64,000 bases of DNA from Isoptericola halalbus (lineage in GTDB: Bacteria > Actinomycetota > Actinomycetes > Actinomycetales > Cellulomonadaceae): positions 62,001-126,000 of the forward strand of contig VJZX01000002.1 of assembly GCA_009663185.1 (NCBI GenBank). Reading direction: 5' to 3'. Both the position numbers and the translations under genes were made by a program. Under the pieces are notes generated by a model. The model searched no databases. It saw only the letters and a program-made list of their open reading frames with translations, and was not told the DNA's origin. Every line of letters starts with the position of its first letter. The first letter of the stretch is position 1. This document shows positions 1 to 9,507 of this stretch, one piece after another.

Positions 1-1965
1 CTGTGGCACTACTACAACGAGCTGAGCAAGGTCGTGAAGCAGTCCACCTACCCGGTCTGGACGCGCGCCAACGATTCACGTCGGGGCTACTCCGCGGTCG
101 AGTACAACCAGAGGGTCCGCGCTGCCGGCGGCACCTCGTACCTCGACTTCGTCGGCATCGACCCGTATGGCGCCAGCCGCGACCAGCAGTACAGGTTCGG
201 CCACTCGAAGATCTGGAACGACGTGGACTACTCCTACGGCAACAACCTGCCGATGATCATGGAGATCGGCGCCGAGGACGGCCAGTACGCGGTCTCCTAC
301 GGGCTGCTCTCCACCCTGTCCGGCGGTGGCTACTACAACATCTATGAGCTGTGCGGAGCCGACGAGCACGGCATCTTCAACTCGCCGGCCTCCAAGTACG
401 GCGTGGGCGACTGCACCTACGACGGGCCCTTCTTCGACGCGTCGGGATCGACGGACACCTCCGCGGCGAACCGGGTCAAGATCGACTACCTCACGGGCGT
501 CAACACGATGCTCAAGTCGATCGGGCACGATCTGGCGACGAAGAAGCCGAACGGGCTGGGCGGAGGCCGCCTCGTCTTCCTCAACGAGCGCCATGGCGCC
601 GGCTCCGGGCACGACGTGACAACCACTCTGCGCTCGATGGATGTGACGTTCCGTTCCCAGCCTCTGACCATCGGGTCCTGGAGCGCCGAGACGGCGGGCG
701 TCGCGATCGAGCGCGGCCCGACCGAGTTCGCCTTTGCGAACGCCGGTGCCACGGCGACCACCTTCACGCTCTCAGGCGTTGCCGGCAACATCGCGTCGGC
801 CCAGGTCGGGTCCTACGACGACCCGGCGACCGACGCCACCGAGAACGCCTGGATCCGCGAGACGGACGCCACGGTCACGACGAGCGGGAGCGACGCGACG
901 GTGACCGTTCCCCCGTTCGGCGTGGTTCGCGTCGTCACCTGGGACCCGATCCCGTTGGGCGAGCAGCTCGTCGAGACGGAGGACATCACCGACTACACGC
1001 TTCCGTCCGGTGCTGTCCGGCAGGTCTGGGACGACGGTGCCTCCGGCGGCGGATGGGTCAAGGTGGGCGCCGAGGGAATGACGGCGCTCCCGGCCGGTGC
1101 CGAGGTCACCTTCCGGGTCTACAGTGCGCAGGCACGGAAGACCAGAATCGTGACCGCGTACAAGGCGACGACCGGTCGGGCCACCGCTCAGCTGAGCGTG
1201 AACGGCCAGGCGTACTCCACGCCGGTCGACATGAGTGTCGGCTCCGAATTCGTCGAGACCGATCCGGCCGAGACGGTGACCCTCCAGCCAGGGACCAACG
1301 ACCTCACCTTTACGGTGACAGAGCCCGGTGTCCTGTCATTCGACTACTTCAGGCTCGACGGTTCGGACGACCTCGTGAACGAGCAGTTCGACTCCGATGC
1401 TCCCGCACCCGCGTTCGGCTTCAGCCAGGATGCGACGATCTCGGGCGGCGCTCTTCGTCTGACCAACGGCATGTCCAACTACACGACGGCGATCAAGCAG
1501 TTCCCGTCGGACATCTCCGGCCAGCTGGTGACCGACGTGAGCTTCGACTGGACCTACGGCGGCGACCGGAACTCCAAGGGCGGCATCGAGTTCCGTGACC
1601 CCGACGGCAAGCTCGTGTTCGCGATCCAAGGGTCGACCAAGACCAGCGGCCCCGACGAGCTGAGGTACTCGACGGTCGGGCCGGACTCGGACTCCAGTAC
1701 CGCCGAGTTCGCCCTCGAGCCCGAGTGGAGCTCGGTGCCGATCGATCAGACCAAGACCTACACGGTCAGGTTCCGTGCCGACTACGCGAACCAGACGGTC
1801 AGCTTCCGGATTCTCGACGGCAGCGCCGTTCTGGTGGAGGAGGTCGACGTGCCCATCACGGCAACCGGCCTGGATCGGATGGTGGCCACCAGCGCCTACC
1901 GGGAGAACAGCAACGCTCAATCGGTCGACAACCTGGTCATGACCGGAAGCGGCGATGCCCCGTAG
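1..1965 (+). CDS. Secreted DUF4978/GH-A-like glycosidase with two C-terminal modules (5' end outside window)
   Basis: The frame is open from the first base, so the N-terminus lies upstream. The first ~310 codons resemble the TIM-barrel part of DUF4978 / clan GH-A proteins, with DFVGIDPYGA followed by MIMEIGAEDG, where the Glu sits like a GH-A nucleophile. A beta-rich region ends near WDPIPLGEQ. From about base 961 comes a CBM6/35-like module (VETEDITDY, VWDDGASGGGW, FDYFRLDG). From about base 1369 comes a jelly-roll-like module that starts with FDSDAPAPAFGF and ends with SVDNLVMTG. Both modules recur in the secreted SGNH hydrolase at 40162-41985, in the opposite order. The TAG at 1963 follows a CCCC run; dropping one C would extend the frame into a FIVAR domain ending at 2194. 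The protein is presumably secreted and acts on plant or algal polysaccharide; the substrate is unknown. The family call is from memory; the module sharing is visible directly. Confidence 0.6.
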   Translation: MWHYYNELSKVVKQSTYPVWTRANDSRRGYSAVEYNQRVRAAGGTSYLDFVGIDPYGASRDQQYRFGHSKIWNDVDYSYGNNLPMIMEIGAEDGQYAVSYGLLSTLSGGGYYNIYELCGADEHGIFNSPASKYGVGDCTYDGPFFDASGSTDTSAANRVKIDYLTGVNTMLKSIGHDLATKKPNGLGGGRLVFLNERHGAGSGHDVTTTLRSMDVTFRSQPLTIGSWSAETAGVAIERGPTEFAFANAGATATTFTLSGVAGNIASAQVGSYDDPATDATENAWIRETDATVTTSGSDATVTVPPFGVVRVVTWDPIPLGEQLVETEDITDYTLPSGAVRQVWDDGASGGGWVKVGAEGMTALPAGAEVTFRVYSAQARKTRIVTAYKATTGRATAQLSVNGQAYSTPVDMSVGSEFVETDPAETVTLQPGTNDLTFTVTEPGVLSFDYFRLDGSDDLVNEQFDSDAPAPAFGFSQDATISGGALRLTNGMSNYTTAIKQFPSDISGQLVTDVSFDWTYGGDRNSKGGIEFRDPDGKLVFAIQGSTKTSGPDELRYSTVGPDSDSSTAEFALEPEWSSVPIDQTKTYTVRFRADYANQTVSFRILDGSAVLVEEVDVPITATGLDRMVATSAYRENSNAQSVDNLVMTGSGDAP

Positions 1966-2194
1966 CCCGTCCTCGGAGCTTCGCCCTGCTCGTGAGGAGC
2001 TGGGCGTGCTCGCCGACGACATTCTCGCGGGGCTCACGGCGAGCGACTACACGCCCGAGTCCCGGGCGGTGCTGACGGACGCCGTCGAGGCGGCCCGGTT
2101 CCTCTCGGGCGCGTCCAGCGCCACGAGCCAGCAGCTCGTCGACGCGACCACCGCGCTGCAGACGGCACGAGCGAGCCTCGTTCCCACCTCGTAG
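1955..2194 (+). pseudogene. FIVAR domain, out-of-frame C-terminal tail of the preceding glycosidase
   Basis: A 79-codon frame opens with an ATG at 1955, overlapping the glycosidase stop. It encodes LGVLADDILAGL, SDYTPESRAVLTDAV and a terminal ALQTARASLV, the pattern of FIVAR three-helix modules found at the ends of secreted actinobacterial carbohydrate enzymes. The frame has no signal peptide, so it makes little sense as a separate gene. Removing one C from the run at 1958-1961 joins it to the upstream frame. I read it as the original tail, cut off by a +1 frameshift or by a sequencing error. A GGAAG lies 5 bases before the ATG, so separate translation cannot be excluded. Confidence 0.6.
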
Positions 2195-2220
2195 GCGGCG
2201 TCACGAGGAGCAGCGTGTGA

Positions 2221-2262
2221 ACAGGTCAGCCCCGCCGCGGGGTCGCGGCGGGGCTGACCTGT
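2221..2262 (+). terminator. Strong hairpin, terminator after the glycosidase
   Basis: A perfect 18-bp inverted repeat (2221-2238 with 2245-2262) closes a 6-base loop. It starts 26 bases after the FIVAR stop. There is no clear T-run, as is usual in high-GC actinobacteria. Its position after the + strand gene supports a terminator role. Confidence 0.75.
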
Positions 2263-2380
2263 GTGCGCAAGTCGTGTCAGCGGGTCCACTCGCCTACGGG
2301 GCGGGGGCTTCCTCGATCGGGACGAAGCCCCGGCGTCGGATGGCCGCATCACCTGGCCCCGCCGTGTTGGCCCCGGAACC

Positions 2381-2590
2381 TCACACCGAGAAGTACTTCG
2401 TTCCCTCAAACCCAGCCGGGGTTCTGCGGGGGCAGCTGTGCGGGCTCGAGCTGCGGTCGTGCAGACCAGCCTCGCCCTCGGCAGCGAACCGGTCCAGCCA
2501 GTACCTGACGAGAATGCGCGAGATGCGCATCGCCGCCGCGATGTGCGCCTGCTTCCACCCTTGGCAGTGACGTTCTTGCGGGCCGCTACG
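2381..2590 (-). mobile_element. IS481-type transposase N-terminal (helix-turn-helix) remnant
   Basis: On the minus strand an open stretch of about 65 codons with no start reads GWKQAHIAAAMRISR, then YWLDRFAAEGEAGLHDRSS, then PHSCPRRTP. This matches the N-terminal HTH of IS481-family transposases (typically GWPVAHVAxxMGVSRxxxxxWVxRFxAEGEAGLxDRSSRPHRSPxRT). After PRRTP it changes to a short unrelated tail ending in KYFSV and a stop at 2381-2383. No integrase core (DDE) follows and no terminal inverted repeats were found. It abuts the 3' end of the GH65 gene, overlapping its last codons. It is a dead fragment. Confidence 0.7.
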
Positions 2591-5063
2591 ACCCGTCCGG
2601 CGGGGACGTCGTGACCGGGAGCGGGAACCTCACTCTCGACCCTGGCTTCAGCTCGGAGGTCTCTCCCCGACACGCGATGTGGATCGGATTCTGCATCCCG
2701 GGACCAGCGGTCACCTCGGCGCGGTCTCCACAGATTCGCACAGTGAGTGGCTGCGCCCGGTAGCGGATCGAGAGCTCCATCACACCGAGCGACTCGGGCC
2801 AGTAGGGGTCGAGCCGCAGCTGGTCCTCGCGCGTCTCGAGACCGCCGAAGCAGCGCTGGAACAGATCGACGCTCCCAGCCATGGCCCCCAGGTGGATGCC
2901 TTCCCGCGTAGTGCCTCCCTGGACGTCGGCAACGTCGGCGGCCAGGGCGTGGGCGACGAACTCGAAAGCCTGCCCGCGCCGGGACCTGGCGAGGACCCAG
3001 GCGTGGACCACGGCCGACAGTGTGGAACCGTGCGAGCTGCGCTCAAGGTAGTAGTGGATCGTCCGGGGGATCATCTCGGGGTCGAGGTCGTAGCCGAGGT
3101 GCTCGAACACGTCGTGCAGCTCGTCCGGCGAAAGAAGGTAGAACAGCATGACGGTGTCGGCCTGCTTGGAGGCCTTGTAGCGGTTGACCGTGTCGTCCTC
3201 CGCCTCGAGGATGCGGTCGAGGCGCTGGATGTTCCCGTACCGGGTCCGGTACGCCGTCCAGTCCAGCTCCTCAAGGTGCTCATACCCCTCGAACTGGCTG
3301 ATGACTCCGTTGTGGAAGGGGACGAAGAGCCGCCGTGCGACCTCGCGCCAACGCGAGAGCTCCTCGCGGCCCAGGTCCAGCCGGTCCAGGAGCTCGGAGC
3401 ACGTCGGAGCCGGCAGCAGGTCCAGGGTGTCCAGGGCGCGCCGGAGCACCCAGGAGGTCATGACGTTGGTGTAGGCGTTGTTGTCGATCCCCTCCAGCTC
3501 TCGTCCGGGATAGCCGGAGTGGAACTCGTCCGGTCCCATCACACCGCGGATGACGTAACGGTCCCGGTCCGGGTCGTACTGCGCGACGCTGCTCCAGAAG
3601 CGCGCGATCTCCACGAGCATCTCGGCCCCCTCCTGGGCGAGAAACTCTTGATCACCGGTGGCCTGGTAGTACTGCCAGACGTTGTAGGCGATGGCGATGC
3701 CCACGTGGCGTTGCCGCAGCGTCGGGTCGGGGATCCAGCGCCCGGAGCTGGGGTTGAGGTGCAGATGCTGGCTCTCCTCCTGGCCGTTGCTCCCGGACTG
3801 CCACGGATACATCGCCCCCGTCCAGCCGGCCTCACGGGCCGCGGCCCGGGCCTCCGGCAGCCGGCGGTAGCGGTACCGCAGCAGCGACCGGGTCAGCACG
3901 GGGAGCCTCAGATTCAGCACGGGGAAGATGAAGAGCTCGTCCCAGAAGATGTGGCCACGGTAGGCCTCGCCGTGCAGTCCCCGAGCGGGTACCCCCACGT
4001 CGAGGTCGACGGAGTTGACGGAGACTGACTGGAGCAGATGGAAGATGTGCAGGCGCACGATGTGCAGCTTGTTCCCGTCCCCCTCCATGTCGACGTGGAA
4101 GATGTCCCAAAGGCGTGCCCAGGCCAGGACATGCCGGCGGAGCAGGTCGTCGAACCGTCCCAGGCGCGCCAGCCAGCGGGAGGCCTCGGTGGCCGGCTCG
4201 GTGATCGCCTGGTCCCTGCCGGTGAACACTGTGACGGTCTTCTCCAACGTAACCGGCTCCGCCTGCTGTGCCTCGAGCGAGAGGTGATGGCCGACCACGG
4301 TGCCGTCGTCCACGAGCCGTCGGCCGGCCTGGACGATCCTGCCGCCTCGCACGACGACTGTGCGGGCCGCCATCGCCACCCGGATCGCCGATTGGCAGGT
4401 CACGACCTCCAGCAGCACCGAGTCGTCGGCCAGCGCGTCGGTGCGCACCACGTCGAGGTGTTTGCCGGAGAGCGCGCGGTAGCGGGGTACCAGCGCATTC
4501 TCGATCCTGCCGTCGAGGAGGGAGGAGATCTCGAGCCGTCCCGACCAGTCTTCGGGCAAGTACGTCAGCTCCAGGGCGCAGACATGCGCGAAGTCCATAC
4601 TCACTAGCCGGCGCTCGGTGACCGTGGTCGTGCGGCCGGCGTCGTCCCGGACCCGGAGACGGCGGGTCAGCAGCCCGCGACGCATGTCGAGCTCCTGCTC
4701 GTTGTGGAGGATCTCCGCCTGGTCGATGTCGAACCACCGGCCGCCATCGACCCGGAACCGTGTCGCCAGCCAGTTGGGCAGGTTGACCAGGCTTTCGTTC
4801 TCGACCATCCGCCCGTCGATCCGGTCCCGCAGCCGGTTGTACACACCAGCGGCGTAGGTTCCGGGGTAGTGGACCCTGTTGGCGGTGGACTCGAGCGCCG
4901 CGCCACGGGTGGCGAGATACCCATTACCCACCGTGCACAGGGCCTCACGGCGCCCCTCGTCGTCTGGGTCGTAGCTGGTGAAACGGATCACCCAGGGATC
5001 GACCGCACGCTCGTGACCCGCATCCGATGGCCCGTGCTCGTCGCCCGTCCGGGGAATGCTCAT
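2586..5063 (-). CDS. Glycoside hydrolase family 65 disaccharide phosphorylase
   Basis: A protein of about 825 residues spanning the whole GH65 fold. The N-terminal beta-sandwich begins at DPWVIRFTSYDPDDEGRREA with GNGYLATRG. The (alpha/alpha)6 barrel contains HIFWDELFIFP and MYPWQSGSNGQEESQ. The general acid is the Glu of GVMGPDEFH. SSHGSTLS is the phosphate-binding loop expected of phosphorylases rather than hydrolases. C-terminal motifs are GTTREGIHLGAMAGSVDL and LDPYWPESL. The family phosphorolyses trehalose, kojibiose, nigerose or maltose to beta-glucose 1-phosphate; the substrate cannot be read from sequence. I use the ATG at 5063 (MSIPRTGDEHG), because the 58 codons upstream are Arg-rich and unlike the family. 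There is no signal peptide, so it is cytoplasmic. No beta-phosphoglucomutase gene lies in the window. The gene is flanked by accessory DNA. Confidence 0.88.
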   Translation of the reverse strand: MSIPRTGDEHGPSDAGHERAVDPWVIRFTSYDPDDEGRREALCTVGNGYLATRGAALESTANRVHYPGTYAAGVYNRLRDRIDGRMVENESLVNLPNWLATRFRVDGGRWFDIDQAEILHNEQELDMRRGLLTRRLRVRDDAGRTTTVTERRLVSMDFAHVCALELTYLPEDWSGRLEISSLLDGRIENALVPRYRALSGKHLDVVRTDALADDSVLLEVVTCQSAIRVAMAARTVVVRGGRIVQAGRRLVDDGTVVGHHLSLEAQQAEPVTLEKTVTVFTGRDQAITEPATEASRWLARLGRFDDLLRRHVLAWARLWDIFHVDMEGDGNKLHIVRLHIFHLLQSVSVNSVDLDVGVPARGLHGEAYRGHIFWDELFIFPVLNLRLPVLTRSLLRYRYRRLPEARAAAREAGWTGAMYPWQSGSNGQEESQHLHLNPSSGRWIPDPTLRQRHVGIAIAYNVWQYYQATGDQEFLAQEGAEMLVEIARFWSSVAQYDPDRDRYVIRGVMGPDEFHSGYPGRELEGIDNNAYTNVMTSWVLRRALDTLDLLPAPTCSELLDRLDLGREELSRWREVARRLFVPFHNGVISQFEGYEHLEELDWTAYRTRYGNIQRLDRILEAEDDTVNRYKASKQADTVMLFYLLSPDELHDVFEHLGYDLDPEMIPRTIHYYLERSSHGSTLSAVVHAWVLARSRRGQAFEFVAHALAADVADVQGGTTREGIHLGAMAGSVDLFQRCFGGLETREDQLRLDPYWPESLGVMELSIRYRAQPLTVRICGDRAEVTAGPGMQNPIHIACRGETSELKPGSRVRFPLPVTTSPPDGS

Positions 5064-5838
5064 CGCGATCGCCGCCCCTCGGATTGCTCGTCCTCGCCTA
5101 GTGGAGTCGTGTGGTCGACATGTCAGCGCCCTGAGAGGGTCTAGCCGCCGTTGCCTCTGCGGGCATCCCGCGCCAAGTCTCCTCGCCGGTCGCAGCTTTG
5201 ATCCCAGCCTCGTTCCTGCCACGGCTCCGCTCCCCACGCGTCGGCGCGCGCACGTCGGTAAGCACGCGTCTCAGGTCGGGGGCGAGCGAGCGGTGAGGCT
5301 CGGGAACCAGGGGGACCGTCATGGTCGGCGCCTTCCAGCGGTACGTACTCGTGGAACCCAGCCTTCTGCGCCGCCAAGTTGCGGTCAACTTGTGGCCGAG
5401 CCCGAACGCCCCGCCCCCGCGACGAACGCATCAAAGTCGTTCACGCTGGCCGAGGTCGACTTCCCGGATCATCCCTGGCGCGCGCTCGTGCTCGCCGGGG
5501 CGGTCGTTCTGCTTTCCACGGGCCGGCACGCGATCCTCGACCTCGTACTCGCTCCACCGCTGAGTGCGGTGCCTCGCGGCGTACGCGAGCCTGGTGAAAC
5601 CGACGGCCGTCGGACGTGGATCCGGCCGCCTGCACCGCGCGGTCAACCACGCCGCAGGAGTCCGGTACCCCCTGGACCGCCAGCCCGGTCACGGCCCTCG
5701 CAGGCGGACGTTCGTGCTCGCCACCGGTGAGTACGCGATCTCCTCACAGAACATGGACCTTGCCGACGGGTCATGCCTGGTCGGGAAAAGGGGGGACAGG
5801 GAGGGCTCTCAGCCCCGACCGGACGCACCGCCACCCGG
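5064..5838. other. Intergenic stretch, no supported gene
   Basis: About 775 bases separate the GH65 start from the metH stop. Short frames exist on both strands (for example 5056-5730 + and 5141-5434 -), but none matches a family I know, and codon use differs from the neighbouring genes. A small hairpin with a 5-bp stem at 5813-5825, followed on the minus strand by a C/T-rich run, could terminate metH. This may be decayed accessory DNA and the GH65 promoter region. Confidence 0.5.
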
Positions 5839-8800
5839 TCACACGGAGAAGTACTTCGCCTCCGGGTGGTGGAACACGAACGCGTCGGTCGACTGCTCGG
5901 GGTGCAGCTGCAGCTCGTCGGACAGCGTCACGCCGACGCGCTCGGGCCGCAGCAGCTCGACGACCTTGTGCCGGTCTTCCATGTCCGGGCAGGCGGGATA
6001 CCCGAGCGAGAACCGGGCACCGCGGTAGTCGAGCTTGAACATGCCCTCGACGTCGGGCGGGTCCTCTGCTGAGAAGCCCAGCTCGTCGCGCACGCGCGCG
6101 TGCCAGAACTCGGCCAGTGCCTCGGTGAGCTGCACCGACAGCCCGTGCAGCTCCATGTACTCGCGGTACCGGTTCGCCTCGAACAGCCGCGCCGTGTGCG
6201 CCGACACCAAGTCGCCCACGGTCACGAGCTGGACGGGCAGCACGTCGAGGCGCCCCGTCTCCTCCACCCAGGCGCGCGGCTTGACGAAGTCCGCCAGGCA
6301 CAGGTGCCGGTCGCGCCGCTGCCGGGGGAAGTGGAAGCGCAGCCGCTCGGTGCCCGGCTCGCCGCCGGAGCCGCCGTCGGGACCCTCGTGGTGCGCGACG
6401 ACGACGTCGTCGCCCTCCGACCACACCGGGAAGTACCCGTAGATGACCGTCGGGTCGAGGATGTGCTCGGTGTGGATGCGCTCGAGCCACTCCGCCAGAC
6501 GCGGCCGCCCCTCGGTCTCGACCAGCTCCTCGTACGACGCGCCGTCGTCACCGCGGCCGGGCTTGAGGCCCCACTGGCCCATGAACGTCGCGCGCTCGTC
6601 GAGGAACGCCGCGTAGTCCGCGAGCTGCACGCCCTTGACGACGCGCGTCCCCCAGAACGGCGGGGTCGGGACGGGGTTGTCCGCGGCGACGTCGGAGCGT
6701 GCGGGCAGGTCCTCGGCGGCGGTCTCGGTGACCTTGACGACGTTGTGCCGGCGCTTGCGGAGCGCCGGGAGCCCGACCTCGTCAGGGGAGGCGCCACGGG
6801 CGACCGCGACGAGCGGCTCCATGAGCCGCAGCCCTTCGAAGGCGTCGCGCGCATACCGGACGGTGCCGGGGAACATCGAGGCGAGGTCGTCCTCGACGTA
6901 CGTCCTGGTCAGGGCCGCGCCGCCGAGCAGGATCGGCCACTTCTTCTCGAGCCCGCGCGACACGAGCTCCTGGAGATTCTCCTTCATGACCACGGTCGAC
7001 TTCACGAGCAGGCCCGACATGCCGATGACGTCGGCGTCGTGCTCCTCGGCCGCCTCGATCATCGCCGAGACCGGCTGCTTTATGCCAATGTTGACGACCT
7101 TGTAGCCGTTGTTCGTCAGGATGATGTCGACGAGGTTCTTGCCGATGTCGTGCACGTCGCCGCGCACCGTAGCGAGAACGATCGTGCCCTTCGTCTGGTC
7201 CTCGTCGCCCGCCACCCGTTCCATGTGCGGCTCGAGCAGCGCGACCGCGGCCTTCATGACCTCGGCCGACTGCAGCACGAACGGCAGCTGCATCTGGCCC
7301 GACCCGAACAGCTCGCCCACGACCTTCATGCCGCCCAGCAGGTGCTCGTTGACGATGTCGAGCGCCTTCATCCCACCGGAGAGGGCCTCCTCGATGTCGC
7401 CCTCGAGGCCCTTGCGCGCGCCGTCGATGATGCGCCGTGCGAGCCGCTCGCCGACGGGCAGCGCGGCGAGCTCAGCCGCGCGCTGATCGCGCAGCGCGGC
7501 GGAGTCGACGCCGCTGAACAGCTCGAGCAGGTGCGAGAGCGGGTCGTGGACGAGGTTGCCCTCGTCGTCGTACCGGCGACGGTCCCACACGAGGTCCTCG
7601 GCAGCCTCCCACTGCTCGTCGGGGATCGCCGTGCGCGGCAGGATCTTGGCCGCGTGAACGATGGCGGAGTCCAGGCCGGCCTGCACCGCCTCGTGCAGGA
7701 ACACCGAGTTGAGCACCGTGCGCGCGGCGGGGTTGAGACCGAACGAGACGTTCGAGACGCCGAGCGTCGTGTGGACGCCCGGGTAGCGGGCCGTGATCTG
7801 ACGGATCGCCTCGATCGTCTCGATCGCGTCGCGGCGGGTCTCCTCCTGACCCGTCGCGATGGGGAACGTGAGCGCATCGACGATGATGTCGTCGACGCGC
7901 ATGCCCCACTGCTGCGTCAGCGTGTCGATGAGCCGCGAGGCGATCTCGACCTTTGTGGCCGCCGTGCGCGCCTGGCCCTCCTCGTTGATCGTGAGGGCGA
8001 CGACGGCGGCCCCGTGCTCCTGGACGGCCGGCATGATCCGCGCGAACCGCGACGTCGGCCCGTCCCCGTCCTCGAAGTTGACCGAGTTCACCACCGCGCG
8101 GCCGCCGACGAGCTCGAGTCCGGCCCGGATGACCTCGGGCTCCGTCGAGTCGATGACGAGCGGCAGGGTCGAGGCGCTCGCGAGCCGCGAGACGACCTCG
8201 CGCACGTCGGCGACGCCGTCGCGTCCCACGTAGTCGACGCACACGTCGTGCAGGTGGGCGCCGTCGCGGGTCTGGGCACGGGCGATGTCGACGACGTCGT
8301 CCCACCGGCCCTCGAGCATGGCCTCGCGGAAGGCCTTCGAGCCGTTGGCGTTCGTCCGCTCGCCGATCGCCAGGTAGGAGGCGTCCTGGTGCAGGTCGGT
8401 GTGCGAGTAGAGGGACGCGACGCCGTTCTCGCGCTCGACCGGGCGCGCGCCGAGCGCGCGGGCGCGCACGGCCTCGGCCACCTGGCGCATGTGCTCCGGC
8501 GTCGTGCCGCAGCAGCCGCCCACGAGGCCGAGGGAGAACTCCTCGACGAACTGCGCGTGCGCCGTCGCGAGCTCGCCCGCCGTGAGCGGGTAGACGGCCC
8601 CGTGGGGGCCGAGCTCGGGCAGGCCCGCGTTGGGCATGCACGTCACGGGGACCTCGCTGTGGCGGGCCAGGTGACGCAGGTGCTCGCTCATCTGGTCGGG
8701 GCCGGTGGCGCAGTTGAGGCCGATCGCGTCGACCCCGAGCGCCTGGAGCGTCGTGAGCGCGGCGCCGATCTCCGAACCCATGAGCATGGTGCCCGTCGTC

Positions 8801-9414
8801 TCGACCGTGACCGAGACGATGACCGGCACGCGCCGGCCGACGGCGTCCATCGCCTCGCGCGCGCCCGTCACGGCGGCCTTGGCCTGAAGCAGGTCCTGGC
8901 TCGTCTCGACCAGGAACGCGTCCGCGCCACCCTCGAGCAGGCCTGCCGCCTGCTCGGCGAACGTGGCGCGCAGGTGGGAGTACGTCGTGTGACCGAGCGA
9001 GGGCAGCTTGGTGCCCGGACCCATCGACCCGAGCACCCAGCGGGGATGCTCGGGCGTGGCGAACGCGTCGGCGCGCTCGCGCGCGAGCTCGGCGCCGGCA
9101 CGCGCCAGCTCGCGGATGCGGTCCTCGATGCCGTAGTCGGAGAGGTTGGACCAGTTCGCGCCGAACGTGTTGGTCTCGATCGCGTCGACGCCAACCTCGA
9201 GATAGGCGTCGTGGACCGAACGGATGATGTCCGGCCGCGAGACGTTGAGCACCTCGTTGCAGCCCTCGTGACCCTCGTAGTCGTCGAGTGTCGGGTCCGC
9301 CTCCTGGATCATCGTGCCCATCGCGCCGTCGGCCACGACCACGCGGGTGCGCATGGCTTCCAGCAGGGCGGCGGCGCGGGCGTCGGCGGCGGCAAGGTCG
9401 AGCGTCGAGGTCAC
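5839..9414 (-). CDS. metH: Cobalamin-dependent methionine synthase
   Basis: Full-length 1,191-residue MetH that transfers a methyl group from 5-methyl-THF to homocysteine through cobalamin. Domains in order: homocysteine-binding barrel (VVADGAMGTMIQ near residue 30; zinc ligand GGCCGTTPEHM near 300); pterin-binding barrel (about 340-620, AIGERTNANGSKAF); helical cap and B12 domain (about 650-880) with the axial His of DVHDIGKN near 756; and the reactivation domain (about 900-1191, EAKYFSV terminus) for SAM-dependent recovery with flavodoxin. The start is the GTG/ATG-region Met of MTSTLDLAAA at 9414. Only about 90 bases separate it from the divergent GNAT gene, too short for a classical B12 riboswitch, and none is seen. 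Confidence 0.97.
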   Translation of the reverse strand: MTSTLDLAAADARAAALLEAMRTRVVVADGAMGTMIQEADPTLDDYEGHEGCNEVLNVSRPDIIRSVHDAYLEVGVDAIETNTFGANWSNLSDYGIEDRIRELARAGAELARERADAFATPEHPRWVLGSMGPGTKLPSLGHTTYSHLRATFAEQAAGLLEGGADAFLVETSQDLLQAKAAVTGAREAMDAVGRRVPVIVSVTVETTGTMLMGSEIGAALTTLQALGVDAIGLNCATGPDQMSEHLRHLARHSEVPVTCMPNAGLPELGPHGAVYPLTAGELATAHAQFVEEFSLGLVGGCCGTTPEHMRQVAEAVRARALGARPVERENGVASLYSHTDLHQDASYLAIGERTNANGSKAFREAMLEGRWDDVVDIARAQTRDGAHLHDVCVDYVGRDGVADVREVVSRLASASTLPLVIDSTEPEVIRAGLELVGGRAVVNSVNFEDGDGPTSRFARIMPAVQEHGAAVVALTINEEGQARTAATKVEIASRLIDTLTQQWGMRVDDIIVDALTFPIATGQEETRRDAIETIEAIRQITARYPGVHTTLGVSNVSFGLNPAARTVLNSVFLHEAVQAGLDSAIVHAAKILPRTAIPDEQWEAAEDLVWDRRRYDDEGNLVHDPLSHLLELFSGVDSAALRDQRAAELAALPVGERLARRIIDGARKGLEGDIEEALSGGMKALDIVNEHLLGGMKVVGELFGSGQMQLPFVLQSAEVMKAAVALLEPHMERVAGDEDQTKGTIVLATVRGDVHDIGKNLVDIILTNNGYKVVNIGIKQPVSAMIEAAEEHDADVIGMSGLLVKSTVVMKENLQELVSRGLEKKWPILLGGAALTRTYVEDDLASMFPGTVRYARDAFEGLRLMEPLVAVARGASPDEVGLPALRKRRHNVVKVTETAAEDLPARSDVAADNPVPTPPFWGTRVVKGVQLADYAAFLDERATFMGQWGLKPGRGDDGASYEELVETEGRPRLAEWLERIHTEHILDPTVIYGYFPVWSEGDDVVVAHHEGPDGGSGGEPGTERLRFHFPRQRRDRHLCLADFVKPRAWVEETGRLDVLPVQLVTVGDLVSAHTARLFEANRYREYMELHGLSVQLTEALAEFWHARVRDELGFSAEDPPDVEGMFKLDYRGARFSLGYPACPDMEDRHKVVELLRPERVGVTLSDELQLHPEQSTDAFVFHHPEAKYFSV

Positions 9415-9507
9415 CTGTGCAGCCTAACCGCGCAGCCGCGGCGCAGGCCCGGGCGTCCAGCCACAATTACGGTGCGCGAGGCGGCCGCGCGGCCTACCGT
9501 CGGGATC

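Noticed and set aside
5564-5838. Frame with VRYPLDRQPGHGPRRRTFVL that looked briefly like an enzyme fragment
   Set aside because: No family could be matched and the frame runs into the metH 3' end; left as unassigned intergenic DNA.
6100-9507. Open frame of over 1,100 codons on the + strand, antisense to metH
   Set aside because: It is the antisense of a certain gene; high GC at third positions removes stops. The product is an Arg/Asp/Val/Leu-rich mixture with no domains. Only its last part (from 9508) is a real gene.
9415-9507. Possible cobalamin riboswitch upstream of metH
   Set aside because: Only 93 bases separate it from the divergent gene, and no B12-box-like sequence is present.
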